A stretch of DNA of 64,000 nt from positions 4,398 through 68,397 of the forward strand of contig JBFHDK010000004.1 in the NCBI GenBank assembly GCA_041584755.1, written 5' to 3'. Shown one piece after another: positions 1 through 8,711 of the stretch. The stretch's first letter is position 1. Every line of letters begins with the position of its first letter. Origin of the DNA: HB2-32-21 sp003448675. GTDB taxonomy: Bacteria > Pseudomonadota > Gammaproteobacteria > Pseudomonadales > Porticoccaceae. Both the position numbers and the translations under genes were made by a program. A model generated the notes under the pieces. That model was not told the DNA's origin. It saw only the letters and a program-made list of their open reading frames with translations, and did not search any database.

Positions 1-156
1 GGTTGGTCATTTTATGCCTTGATTTTAATTAATGATGGCATCGTGGTTTACAAAGTCTGGAGCGGCGAACCCATTGTCAGTGGCGAGAAAATCCGTAAAA
101 ACCCTCTCGGGCCATTGCAGGGGCTGGATTCGTCAGCAGTCAAGCAAGTGCTATAA
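1..156 (+). CDS. C-terminal fragment of an unidentified protein (cut by window edge)
   Basis: Frame 1 is open from the first base to a TAA at 154-156, giving 51 residues. It begins with a hydrophobic stretch (FYALILI), continues with a soluble, protein-like tail (DGIVVYKVWSGEPIVSG), and ends in SAVKQVL. The composition looks like a genuine C-terminus, possibly just after a membrane segment. No family is recognised. The overlapping ORFs in other frames (32-220, 208-417) have poor composition and are not called. The short length and missing start keep confidence moderate. Confidence 0.45.
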   Translation, partial: GWSFYALILINDGIVVYKVWSGEPIVSGEKIRKNPLGPLQGLDSSAVKQVL

Positions 157-552
157 AACACTACGGAATCAAGCCGCAAAATCAATCTTCTATCGCTGTC
201 CCGTCCTTTGGCGCCTGTAACGCTCCAATCACCAAATCAGGCCCAGGCGCTTCTCCCAAAGAAACCACCTAAAAGGCCATATAGTCGGACGTTTTCGCCA
301 AGTTTCACTCACGCATTGCGCACACTAACGAATCTCGCCCAGGCAAACCCTCACTCTGGCCTGGCTGAATTTTCGGGTTGCACCCGCCCTGGCAAAGCGC
401 TACCTTCTGCCGTCTAAGAATATTCACTGCGCTTTCCGGCTAACAAGCCACAATAAAACGGGGACGCAGAGGCGGATAGGGGTCATACATATTAAAAATT
501 ACCGCCCCCTCGCATGGCAAAAATACACCACGTTAGATACAGGAGAAGACCC
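157..552. other. Intergenic region without recognisable gene
   Basis: About 400 bp between the truncated first gene and the amidohydrolase. I see no RNA gene, repeat or convincing ORF; open frames here have arginine/proline-rich, non-protein-like translations. The last part (about 480-552) is AT-richer and presumably holds the amidohydrolase promoter, but no clear -35/-10 pair was picked. An AGGAGA Shine-Dalgarno lies just before 553. Confidence 0.5.
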
Positions 553-2259
553 ATGGCAACTTACGATACGATTATCAAAAACGGCATCATATTTGATGGC
601 ACCCGTATTCCCCGATATAAAGGCGACATCGGCATTAAGGACGGCGTGATCGCAAAGATTGGCCGGCTCGACGAGAACAATGCTGTTAAAGTCATCGACG
701 CCACCGGTAAGCATGTTTGCCCCGGATTTATCGATTTGCACACCCACTACGACGCCCAGCTGTTCTGGGATCCCTACTGCTCCCTATCTAGCTGGCACGG
801 CATAACCTCGGTGGTCATTGGCAACTGCGGCTTTGGCTTTGCACCCTGCGCCCCGGAGCTACGAGAGCGTTCCATGTTGTCCATGACCCGAATCGAAGCG
901 ATTCCCTTCGACTCCATGAAAGAAGGCATGCCCTGGGATTGGGAAACCTTTCCCGAGTATCTCGACAGCGTCGACCGCGCACCCAAGGCCATCAACATAT
1001 TGCCCTATGTGCCTCTGGTGCCGATGCTGATCGAAGTCCTCGGTTTTGACCGGGCCAAGGCCGGCGACCTGCCGACCCCTGAAGAAGAAGCAAAACTGTG
1101 CGCCATGTTGGAAGAGTCCATGGACGCCGGTGGATGTGGCTGGTCGGCCCAGCGCCTGCTGCCCGGCTGTGGCGCCGACGTGCAGCGTGATTTCGACGGC
1201 ACCCCTATGCCCACGGACGTAATGCACGACGAAACTGCCATTGCCCTGGCTGGCGTGCTGGCCAAGCGTAACGAAGGTTTTATGCAGGTCACCATGCTCA
1301 GCGGCAACGACCCCGAAAAGGATCGCGCCCACATGGAAGAGCTTGCTGAAGTCAGCGGCCGACCCCTACTGTACAACGTGGTACAAGCTGTTGCCGACGA
1401 CCCCAGTGTTCACCGCGACACCTTGAAGTGGCTGAGCGAATGCCATGCCCGAGGCAACAAGGTTTATGGCCAGGGACTCACCACTGACTGCGGCTTTACC
1501 TTCGCCCTCGATGAGTGGAACCTGTGGGATGACTCCGAATCCTGGCGTGAAGCCACCACCGGCAGTCACGAAGACAAGATGCGCAAAATGGCCGACCCGG
1601 AACTACGCGAGCGACTGAAAAATGACCCGCCGGGCTTCTCCGCCACCGGCCCCCTTGAAGAAGTGGTCATGGTTCGTCCCAACTCGGATAACTTCACTGA
1701 GTACAAAGATCATAAGCTCAGCCTGATCGCCGAGAAAATGGGGGTTGATCCGGTCGATGCCATGCTCGATATCGCCGTAGGCACCAACCTGAAGGCGGAA
1801 TTTTTCGCCATGCTGCCCAACGCCGGCAATCTGGAATACATGAAGGAAATCATCGACGACCCCTACGTCACCTTCGGCGTTTCCGATGGCGGCGCCCACA
1901 CCCGCTTCCTGACCGCCGGCCGCTTCCCGACCGAAGCCATCGCCAAGTACGTGCGCGAACACAACATGCTGTCACTGGAAGAGGTGCATTGGCGCCTGAG
2001 CGCCCTGCCCGCGGCACTGGCTGGCTTTAAAACCCGCGGCACCCTGGTAGAAGGCGCTCCCGCCGACATCGTGGTCTATGACTACGAGAATCTGGAGATT
2101 CTCGACGGTGAAATTGTCCATGATATGCCCGCTGGGGAATGGCGTCGTATCCAGCGCGCCAAGGGTTATGACTATATTCTGGTCAACGGTGAAGTCACCA
2201 TCGATCACGATGAGGAAACCCACACCTACTCGGGCAAATTGCTGCGTCACGGCGCCTAA
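553..2259 (+). CDS. N-acyl-D-amino-acid deacylase family amidohydrolase
   Basis: A 568-residue metal-dependent amidohydrolase of the D-aminoacylase / dihydroorotase-like group. The N-terminal beta-sandwich strand (YDTIIKNG, GDIGIKDGVIAKIG) leads into the metal-binding motif FIDLHTHYDAQ with H63 and H65, followed by ITSVVIGNCGFGFAPC, typical of N-acyl-D-amino-acid deacylases. SDGGAHTRF near residue 440 carries the conserved late Asp, and the C-terminus returns to the sandwich (GAPADIVVYD). The frame is open from 514, but ATG 553 has an AGGAGA Shine-Dalgarno and starts at the usual family position. It stands alone, convergent with the LLM oxidoreductase. Family members hydrolyse N-acyl-D-amino acids or related cyclic amides; the substrate cannot be assigned here. 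Confidence 0.85.
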   Translation: MATYDTIIKNGIIFDGTRIPRYKGDIGIKDGVIAKIGRLDENNAVKVIDATGKHVCPGFIDLHTHYDAQLFWDPYCSLSSWHGITSVVIGNCGFGFAPCAPELRERSMLSMTRIEAIPFDSMKEGMPWDWETFPEYLDSVDRAPKAINILPYVPLVPMLIEVLGFDRAKAGDLPTPEEEAKLCAMLEESMDAGGCGWSAQRLLPGCGADVQRDFDGTPMPTDVMHDETAIALAGVLAKRNEGFMQVTMLSGNDPEKDRAHMEELAEVSGRPLLYNVVQAVADDPSVHRDTLKWLSECHARGNKVYGQGLTTDCGFTFALDEWNLWDDSESWREATTGSHEDKMRKMADPELRERLKNDPPGFSATGPLEEVVMVRPNSDNFTEYKDHKLSLIAEKMGVDPVDAMLDIAVGTNLKAEFFAMLPNAGNLEYMKEIIDDPYVTFGVSDGGAHTRFLTAGRFPTEAIAKYVREHNMLSLEEVHWRLSALPAALAGFKTRGTLVEGAPADIVVYDYENLEILDGEIVHDMPAGEWRRIQRAKGYDYILVNGEVTIDHDEETHTYSGKLLRHGA

Positions 2260-2302
2260 TGCCGGAAAATCGCTCGCTTGCAACACGGGGCGGGGTCATC
2301 TA

Positions 2303-2332
2303 AAGCAGGCCGGCTATACAGCCGGCCTGCTT
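2303..2332. terminator. Bidirectional rho-independent terminator candidate
   Basis: A perfect 12-bp inverted repeat (AGCAGGCCGGCT / AGCCGGCCTGCT) with a 4-nt loop, flanked by AA and TT, sits between two convergent genes (amidohydrolase and LLM oxidoreductase). The stem is very GC-rich and the position is ideal for a shared terminator, although the U-tract is short. Confidence 0.75.
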
Positions 2333-2396
2333 GCTACTTGCTGCTGTTCGCCAGTTCTCACTCGCCACTTCATTGACTCATTGTTAAACCCAAGGA

Positions 2397-3416
2397 TCAG
2401 ACGCTCTTAATCACCGCCATTTGCTTCTCCAAAATGTCCGTCGGCAAGCGATTTTCCAGGGTAATGCGATCAGCCAGATGGCCATATCGGGTTTTAATCT
2501 TCTCGGCCACTTGCATGGGCTCGCCCATGACAGCAAAGGTCTCCAGCATTTCATCGCTGACTAATTCGGGCATCTTGTCCCAGCCGTTATTTTTCGACAG
2601 ATGATTAAGCTTGGGTTGTAGGTCGTGCCAGTCATGGCATTCCAGTACCGGACGATACGCTGGCGTCGAGGCATAAAAAGAAATCCGGTAACGCACCTGG
2701 GCCTTGGCGGCTTCGTATTCCTCTTCGTTTTGCCCGGTAATCACAAAGGGCGGGAAAGACACTTCAAAGTCCTCCCGCTTGCGGCCATTGGCTTCCAGGG
2801 TGTCGGTAATCCGGGGAAGAATCTCCTCTTCCATGTATTTCTGGGTGCCAAAGGTATGAACGATGATGCCGTCAGCGACTTCGGCGCAGGTTTTTAGCAT
2901 TAACGGTCCCACGGCGGCCATCACTACTTTGGGTCGGCCGTACTGGGTGTTTTTAGGCGTGAAGTCCGGCGTCATCAGCGTGTGGCGGTAGTAATGACCA
3001 CGAAAATCCAGGGGCTTGCCGTCATACCAGTTGTCCCAGATGGCATGCAAGGCGGTAATAAATTCCTTCATCTGTTTGGCCGGACCGTGCCAGGGCATGC
3101 TAAAGCGCTTGGTGATATGAGCCTGTATCTGGGAACCCAGGCCCAGGACGAAACGGCCTTTGGAAAAAGCATTCAAATCGTGGGCGGAATAGGCGGTGGT
3201 CATGGGGCTACGGGCGAAGGCCACGGCAATACCAGTGCGCAACTGGACATTTTCCGTAGCGTCTGCGCCCATGCCCACCACCAGAAAGGGATCATTCTGA
3301 ATCTCAGCGGTGACCACACCGTCAAAACCCTGTTCCTCAAACAAGCGATATCGGCCCTTGATCTCGTCAATATTGTCGAGCTGATCGCCAAAACTAAAAC
3401 TGCTGTCTACTTTCAT
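2397..3416 (-). CDS. LLM-class (luciferase-like) oxidoreductase, TIGR03617-like
   Basis: A 339-residue TIM-barrel flavin- or F420-dependent oxidoreductase of the luciferase-like monooxygenase superfamily. Recognisable family segments are the N-terminal GFDGVVTAEIQNDPF, the LRTGIAVAFARSPM strand, FSKGRFVLGLGSQIQAHITKRF, and a C-terminal half with PLMLKTCAEVADGIIVHTF. This pattern matches the subfamily named TIGR03617 (F420-dependent LLM class) known from actinobacteria and some marine gammaproteobacteria. Whether this protein uses F420 or FMN cannot be read from the sequence. It is monocistronic, converges on the amidohydrolase across a strong terminator, and has an ATG start. Confidence 0.85.
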   Translation of the reverse strand: MKVDSSFSFGDQLDNIDEIKGRYRLFEEQGFDGVVTAEIQNDPFLVVGMGADATENVQLRTGIAVAFARSPMTTAYSAHDLNAFSKGRFVLGLGSQIQAHITKRFSMPWHGPAKQMKEFITALHAIWDNWYDGKPLDFRGHYYRHTLMTPDFTPKNTQYGRPKVVMAAVGPLMLKTCAEVADGIIVHTFGTQKYMEEEILPRITDTLEANGRKREDFEVSFPPFVITGQNEEEYEAAKAQVRYRISFYASTPAYRPVLECHDWHDLQPKLNHLSKNNGWDKMPELVSDEMLETFAVMGEPMQVAEKIKTRYGHLADRITLENRLPTDILEKQMAVIKSV

Positions 3417-3557
3417 ATCGTTTCCCCCGTTTAGGACACCCCATGCTCACCCGAAAAGTTTACCGGGTGCCAGAAACTTAAAACGTGTAGCCTAGCAAAT
3501 TACTTGGTGGGGTAAATTATGAGCCGGAGACCTACTCGCCAGATTCGCACTGATGCG

Positions 3558-4319
3558 CTAACTTACCCCGAGAATCCAGCCTTCGAGGCGCGCACGCTTT
3601 TGCTCGGACAAAGTCAGCGGCGGGTGGAAGTAACGATCCAGCACACCACGCTGATCCGCATCCCTGAGCCAGGCGGCAATAGACCAGGCATCGTGTTCGT
3701 CGGACGAGCGATCCTGTTTTGGGTAACGGCGTTTATAAAGTGCTGGATAGGCTTCCGCCAGTACGGATCCGCCCGCCGGCACATCAAAGCCGTCAAAGGG
3801 CCAGAAATGGACATGGCCCTTGGTCGTCTGGCGCAACCACAGCAACCAGGGCAGGCCAGCATGGGTTGACTTTGCCACGGCGCCCTGAACATCAAACTGG
3901 AAGGCACTTTTGGCAGAGGCTGTCCACTGCTCGCACAAGCGAAATTCGGAGGCATCGCCAGTGCGTGGGTTGTCCTCGCGCAGAAACTCCACGTAGGTAT
4001 ATTCTTCGTGAGTGGGCCAGTGGCCGACAAAATCCCGCAAAAAAAATTCCCAGTCACTGATGCCGTAACGTTCCATGTAAGACATTGGCAGGGAAAAATT
4101 ATGATCGATACCGATAATCACTCTTTCCCCAGCTTCCAGTGCATCGAGACAATATTGCGCCACTTCCCGGCGCGACCAGTTTTTAGCGCCCGGAACCGGC
4201 GGGCAAACTTTCTCTGGCTCACTGTGCGGCCTGGCTGCATATACCTGAAGGGCCTTTAAGCGCGCTTCAGGGGATCTGGCACCGGAATAATCGATGCCGA
4301 TATAACGGTTAAACCTCAT
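3558..4319 (-). CDS. DUF429-like RNase H-fold protein
   Basis: A 253-residue protein with the signature start RYIGIDYSGA (Asp10), a second acidic strand IGIDHNF near residue 95, and DEHDAWSIAAWL at residues 207-218. This set of acidic strand ends is characteristic of DUF429-type proteins with a ribonuclease H/resolvase fold; no experimental function is known to me. The ATG at 4319 places the first beta-strand at the N-terminus as in relatives; an in-frame ATG at 4367 would add 16 residues without a visible Shine-Dalgarno. It is divergent from the universal stress protein gene with about 95 bp between the starts, so the two may share a regulatory region. Confidence 0.65.
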   Translation of the reverse strand: MRFNRYIGIDYSGARSPEARLKALQVYAARPHSEPEKVCPPVPGAKNWSRREVAQYCLDALEAGERVIIGIDHNFSLPMSYMERYGISDWEFFLRDFVGHWPTHEEYTYVEFLREDNPRTGDASEFRLCEQWTASAKSAFQFDVQGAVAKSTHAGLPWLLWLRQTTKGHVHFWPFDGFDVPAGGSVLAEAYPALYKRRYPKQDRSSDEHDAWSIAAWLRDADQRGVLDRYFHPPLTLSEQKRARLEGWILGVS

Positions 4320-4413
4320 TAAGGCATACCCATCATTTATTCGCGTTTCGCATAAAAAACCAGTCATCTTGTGCTATACATCAATAGTGATGCGAAACAG
4401 GGGATTCCACCAC

Positions 4414-5259
4414 ATGCCCAACCAAGACAACTACCGCTATCAAAACATACTTGTTGTCATTGATCCTACCGAGAGCAATCAGCCCGCCCTGGAGCGCGCC
4501 CTGGCAAGTGCGGAACTGGATGTACAGCCCACCGTCCACCTTTTCATCGGGGTTGATCTGAGCAACTTCGATGACCAGGTAAATAACCCAAAACTTTACA
4601 AGCATACCGATGAACTCTCGGCAATGCTGCGCCCCCTGGAAGAGCGTAATATCGCCTATACAGCCGAAGTCTGCTGGGCGTCGCCGTGGCAGGAAGCCAT
4701 AATCGTGGCGGCGCGAGAGCACAATGTCGATTTCATTCTCGTACCTGATTACTCGGGAGATAAATCTCCCGCCAGTGGTCGGGAGCGGATCTTTCAGCGT
4801 TTTTCCGATACCCGATGGGCGCTGGTGCGAAACTCGCCCTGCCCGGTATTTTTTGTCCGACCCAACCCGGTTCGCAAACGCTCGGTGATTCTGGCGGCAG
4901 TGAAAACACAAACGGTGGAAAGCCAGTATGACAAGCTGAATGACAAAATCATTTCCCGGGGCAAATGGCTAGCCTCTCTTTATAACGCTGATTTTCATGT
5001 GGTCAATGCCTACCCCGACTCCCTTAACTACCCCGATCGCGGCCAACTGCGACGCTTCACCGACATGGATGCCAGCAAGGTACACGTCAAACTGGGCAAT
5101 CCCGAGGACGTTATCGCCAGTACTGCCCGGGAGGTCGATGCCGATATCGTTGTCGTGGGCACCCTCGCTCGAAAAGGCATGCTGGCGGCCGTGCGCGGAA
5201 ACACTTCGGAAAAAGCGTTTAACAAGCTTTCGCAGGACATTTTCACCGTCACCGGATGA
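4414..5259 (+). CDS. Tandem universal stress protein (UspE-like)
   Basis: 281 residues forming two consecutive Usp domains. The first opens with YQNILVVIDPTES and ends with the CPVFFVRP strand around residue 150. The second carries the ATP-binding type motif VVGTLARKGMLAAVRGN near the C-terminus, very similar to the UspE ending. It is shorter than E. coli UspE (316 aa) and stops soon after DIFTVTG, so the last beta-strand is trimmed. The frame opens at 4369, but ATG 4414 has a CAGGGG Shine-Dalgarno and places the first strand correctly. Usp proteins bind nucleotides and support survival in stationary phase and stress. Confidence 0.8.
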   Translation: MPNQDNYRYQNILVVIDPTESNQPALERALASAELDVQPTVHLFIGVDLSNFDDQVNNPKLYKHTDELSAMLRPLEERNIAYTAEVCWASPWQEAIIVAAREHNVDFILVPDYSGDKSPASGRERIFQRFSDTRWALVRNSPCPVFFVRPNPVRKRSVILAAVKTQTVESQYDKLNDKIISRGKWLASLYNADFHVVNAYPDSLNYPDRGQLRRFTDMDASKVHVKLGNPEDVIASTAREVDADIVVVGTLARKGMLAAVRGNTSEKAFNKLSQDIFTVTG

Positions 5260-5264
5260 GGGGT

Positions 5265-6113
5265 TTATCCTGGCTTACGGCCGTGGCTGACACGCTCGTG
5301 CCCCTGGTTATCACGCCTGCTGGCAACTTCAACAAACCCGCTTGCCCGCAACAGGGCCCGAACCGTTTTTGCCTGATCAAAACCATGCTCCAGCAATAGC
5401 CAGCCACCGGCTTTAAGATACGCCGGCGCGCCAGAGGCAATCGTTTCCAGGGCCGAAAAGCCTCTGTTTTTAGCCACCAATGCCGAACGCGGTTCAAAGC
5501 GCACGTCCCCTTGTAGTAAGTGAGGGTCGTCCGGTTCGATATAAGGCGGGTTACTGACAATCAAATCAAAACGCCGGCCCGCAAGCCCCGCAAACCAGTT
5601 ACTATCCATCACCGATACGTTATCCAGGCCGTGTCTACACCGATTGCGCTCCGCCAGCGCCACCGCCTCAAGCACAACATCCACCGCCAGCACTTCCCAA
5701 CCGGGCCGCTCTTTCGCCAGAGCCAGGGCAACAGCGCCGGTACCGGTGCCAAGATCGAGCACCCGGGCATCTTGCAGATCAATCAATTCGAGCGAGGTTT
5801 CTACTAATAATTCTGTCTCGGGGCGGGGGATCAAGGTGCTGGTGTTGACTTCCAGGCTCAGCGACCAGAAGTCCTGTAGACCGGTCAGGTAGGCGATCGG
5901 CTCGCCGCCACGGCGGCGCTCCAGTAACTCTTTATAAGCGTGAACCTGATCGTCGTTGAGCTTGCGCTCCGGCCAGGTATAGAGGTAAGCGCGCGTCTGA
6001 CCCAACACATGGCCGAGCAGCAACTCCACATCAAGCCGGGGGCTGTCACTGACCGACTCCAGCATAGCGGCGCCCTGAAGCAAGCCAGCAATCGTGTGCT
6101 CGGAGGTCTTCAT
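5265..6113 (-). CDS. prmC: Peptide chain release factor N5-glutamine methyltransferase PrmC
   Basis: 282 residues. An N-terminal helical domain (1-75) is followed by a Rossmann SAM-binding domain with LGTGTGAVAL at 121-130 and the catalytic NPPY at 188-191, the signature of PrmC/HemK. The enzyme methylates the glutamine of the GGQ loop of RF1 and RF2, and here the gene lies directly downstream of prfA (39 nt apart), encoding its substrate. It is the last gene of the hemA-prfA-prmC operon. The 3' ends of prmC and the usp gene converge with only 5 nt between them. Confidence 0.93.
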   Translation of the reverse strand: MKTSEHTIAGLLQGAAMLESVSDSPRLDVELLLGHVLGQTRAYLYTWPERKLNDDQVHAYKELLERRRGGEPIAYLTGLQDFWSLSLEVNTSTLIPRPETELLVETSLELIDLQDARVLDLGTGTGAVALALAKERPGWEVLAVDVVLEAVALAERNRCRHGLDNVSVMDSNWFAGLAGRRFDLIVSNPPYIEPDDPHLLQGDVRFEPRSALVAKNRGFSALETIASGAPAYLKAGGWLLLEHGFDQAKTVRALLRASGFVEVASRRDNQGHERVSHGRKPG

Positions 6114-6152
6114 ATCGGCAAACGGATTCGACCGGCAGGCCGGTCGTGAATG

Positions 6153-7235
6153 CTACTCCGCCAGCGCCGCCAGTTGTTCGGTCTGATATTCACTGATCAG
6201 CGGTTCGATAACCTGGTTGAGATCCCCTTCCGTGATCTCGTCGATTTTGTAGAGCGTCAGGTTGATGCGGTGATCAGTCACCCGACCCTGGGGGTAATTG
6301 TAAGTGCGAATGCGCTCGGAACGATCGCCGCTGCCCACCAGGCTTCGACGCAGCGCCGACTGCTCCTGTGACTGTTGCTCCCGCATGCCGCTGAGAATCC
6401 GCGCCTGCAGTAGACTCATGGCCTTGGCCTTGTTCTTGTGCTGGGAACGCTCATCCTGACATTCCACCACAATGCCCGTGGGCAAGTGGGTGAGACGCAC
6501 GGCCGAATCGGTTTTATTCACGTGTTGGCCACCGGCGCCGGAGGCCCGGAAAGTGTCCACACGCAAATCGGCCTTATTGATTTCCGCGGCTTCCACATCA
6601 TCCACTTCCGGCAAGATCGCCACAGTACAGGCCGAGGTGTGCACCCGCCCCTGGGACTCGGTTTCCGGCACGCGTTGCACCCGGTGAGCACCGGATTCGA
6701 ATTTCAACCGCGAATACACGCCGTTGCCAGCAATACGGGCAATGATTTCCTTATAGCCGCCGTGCTCGCCCAGACGCTCGCTGATAATTTCCACCCGCCA
6801 GCCCTGGGATTCCGCATAGCGGCTATACATGCGAAACAGGTCGCCACTGAAAATCGCCGCCTCATCACCACCAGTACCGGCGCGAATTTCCAGGAACACG
6901 TTATTGTTGTCATTGGGATCGCGGGGCAAAAGCAGCACCTGCAGTGAGCTTTCGAGCTCCACCAGCTCTTCCTCACCGCTACTGATTTCCTGCTCGGCCA
7001 TCTCGCGCATGTCAGGGTCGCTGTCAGCGAGCATGGCGCGCGCGTCTTCCACATCATCACGCACTCGCGCAAAGCGATGGTAAGCCTTCACTACCGGCTC
7101 CAGTTCAGCGTATTCCCTGGACAGCCCCCGAAACTTGTCCTGATCGGCAATCACTTCGGCATCGCCCAGTAAATGGCCGACCTCGTCATAGCGCTCGGCC
7201 AGGTTATCAAGCTTATCCAGCAAAGAAGCTTTCAT
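6153..7235 (-). CDS. prfA: Peptide chain release factor 1 (RF1)
   Basis: 360 residues, the standard RF1 length. It contains the peptidyl-tRNA hydrolysis loop SGAGGQHVNKT with GGQ at 235-237, the preceding ILPEVDDVEAAEIN segment, and the C-terminal IRTYNYPQGRVTDHRINLTLYK stretch. RF1 terminates translation at UAA and UAG. Its ATG overlaps the hemA stop by 4 nt (ATGA), indicating translational coupling. Confidence 0.95.
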   Translation of the reverse strand: MKASLLDKLDNLAERYDEVGHLLGDAEVIADQDKFRGLSREYAELEPVVKAYHRFARVRDDVEDARAMLADSDPDMREMAEQEISSGEEELVELESSLQVLLLPRDPNDNNNVFLEIRAGTGGDEAAIFSGDLFRMYSRYAESQGWRVEIISERLGEHGGYKEIIARIAGNGVYSRLKFESGAHRVQRVPETESQGRVHTSACTVAILPEVDDVEAAEINKADLRVDTFRASGAGGQHVNKTDSAVRLTHLPTGIVVECQDERSQHKNKAKAMSLLQARILSGMREQQSQEQSALRRSLVGSGDRSERIRTYNYPQGRVTDHRINLTLYKIDEITEGDLNQVIEPLISEYQTEQLAALAE

Positions 7236-8539
7236 TCTTCATCCTGTTCTTCGAGATCATTGGCACCACCCACGCCATTCCTTTCGCCTGTTTGCAGGCC
7301 GAACAAAAGACGGGCCAGGCGAATCTGCTCCAGATTTCCCTGCTCACTGGCCTGCTTCAGTTGCGTGGTCGGGGTATGCAGCAATTTATTGGTAAGACCG
7401 TGGGCCAGCTGCCGAAGTATCTGCTCGGGCGCCTGGCCCTGGGCCAGGGCATTCAATGCCTTCTCGAGTTCCGCGTCCCGGACGCTACCCAGGGCACCGC
7501 GAAAATCGCGAATCGTACTCGCGGCGTTTTGCCCCCGCAATTGTTTTCGCCAGCTTTCAACGCCTTCATCAATAATAAGCTCCGCCTGACTGGCGGCATC
7601 CTCACGCCGGCGCCTATTGACTTCAATGACCGATTTGAGGTCATCGACGGTATAGAGGTAGACATCATCCAATTTGCCTACCTCCGGCTCAATATCCCGG
7701 GGCACGGCGATATCGACCATGAAAATAGGCTTGTGCTTACGGCGCTTGAGGGCCGACTCCACCGCGCCCTTGCCCAGCACCGGCAACTGGCTGGCGGTGG
7801 AGGATATCACCACATCGGCCTCGGGCAGACGATCATGAATATCAGCCAGCAGAATAGCCTCGGCGCCGAAACGCTCGGCCATTTGCTGGGCTCTGGACAG
7901 GGTTCTGTTGGCGACAGTAATCTGGCCAACCCCCTGCTCGTGGAGGTGTTGGGCCAAAAGTTCAATGGTGTCTCCAGCACCGATCAGAAGGGCGTGGATG
8001 TCCTGCAAGCGGGCAAATATCCTCTGGGCGAGGCTGACCGCGGCGTAGGCCACCGACACCGGGTTTTCACCGATGGCAGTCTCGCTGCGTACCCGCTTGG
8101 CCGTGGCGAAGACCTGGTGAAACACCTGATGCAACACACCGGACAAAGTGCCCGCTTCCTGGGCCACGGCATAGGCGGATTTCATCTGCCCGAGAATCTG
8201 CGGCTCGCCAAGCACCATGGAATCCAGACCACTGGCGACCTTCATCATATGGGCCACCGCCTCATCGTCTCGCAGCACATAGGTACAGTCCTTCAGATCC
8301 TGCGCATCAAGCCTGCCCACCTCAACCAGCCAGGTAAGTACTGCCTCGGGGGAAACCCCTTCGCCAGCCGCGTAGACTTCGGTGCGATTACAGGTTGAAA
8401 GAATGACGAAATCCTCGGCGCCGGATTGACGCAAACCCTGCTGCAGGTTGGGCACCATCATTTCCGGGGCAAAAGCAACCCGTTCGCGGGTTTCCAGCGC
8501 GGCGGTACGGTGATTCACGCCCAGAGCGATTAATACCAT
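7232..8539 (-). CDS. hemA: Glutamyl-tRNA reductase
   Basis: 435 residues from the ATG at 8539 (MVLIALGVNHRTAAL); a 25-residue upstream extension of the frame does not resemble the family. C50 in STCNRTEVY is the catalytic thiol that attacks glutamyl-tRNA. An NADPH-binding Rossmann domain (LIGAGDTIELLAQHL) and a C-terminal dimerisation domain follow. It performs the first committed step of C5-pathway tetrapyrrole synthesis, reducing Glu-tRNA to glutamate-1-semialdehyde. It is first gene of the hemA-prfA-prmC operon and divergent from the TPR lipoprotein-lolB operon. Confidence 0.94.
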   Translation of the reverse strand: MVLIALGVNHRTAALETRERVAFAPEMMVPNLQQGLRQSGAEDFVILSTCNRTEVYAAGEGVSPEAVLTWLVEVGRLDAQDLKDCTYVLRDDEAVAHMMKVASGLDSMVLGEPQILGQMKSAYAVAQEAGTLSGVLHQVFHQVFATAKRVRSETAIGENPVSVAYAAVSLAQRIFARLQDIHALLIGAGDTIELLAQHLHEQGVGQITVANRTLSRAQQMAERFGAEAILLADIHDRLPEADVVISSTASQLPVLGKGAVESALKRRKHKPIFMVDIAVPRDIEPEVGKLDDVYLYTVDDLKSVIEVNRRRREDAASQAELIIDEGVESWRKQLRGQNAASTIRDFRGALGSVRDAELEKALNALAQGQAPEQILRQLAHGLTNKLLHTPTTQLKQASEQGNLEQIRLARLLFGLQTGERNGVGGANDLEEQDEE

Positions 8540-8711
8540 CGGGGATCGAACTTGGCTGTTTTCAGGGACTCTAAAGAGTTGGTCGACAAAACGGTCTGAC
8601 CATACTTGATACAATGGGCATTTCAGTTAACCTTACATTGACGCCTTTAACAGGCCACCAGTTATTGACCGTCAATACACGACTGTCAGTAAGGGAAAGG
8701 GGTACTTTAAC

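Noticed and set aside
7292..8398. 368-codon plus-strand ORF over hemA
   Set aside because: Entirely antisense to hemA, with no ribosome site or recognisable motif; a shadow frame.
8664..8680. ATTGAC-C-GTCAAT inverted repeat between hemA and the TPR gene as an operator
   Set aside because: A single short 6-1-6 palindrome with no second copy or known matching regulator; too weak to call.
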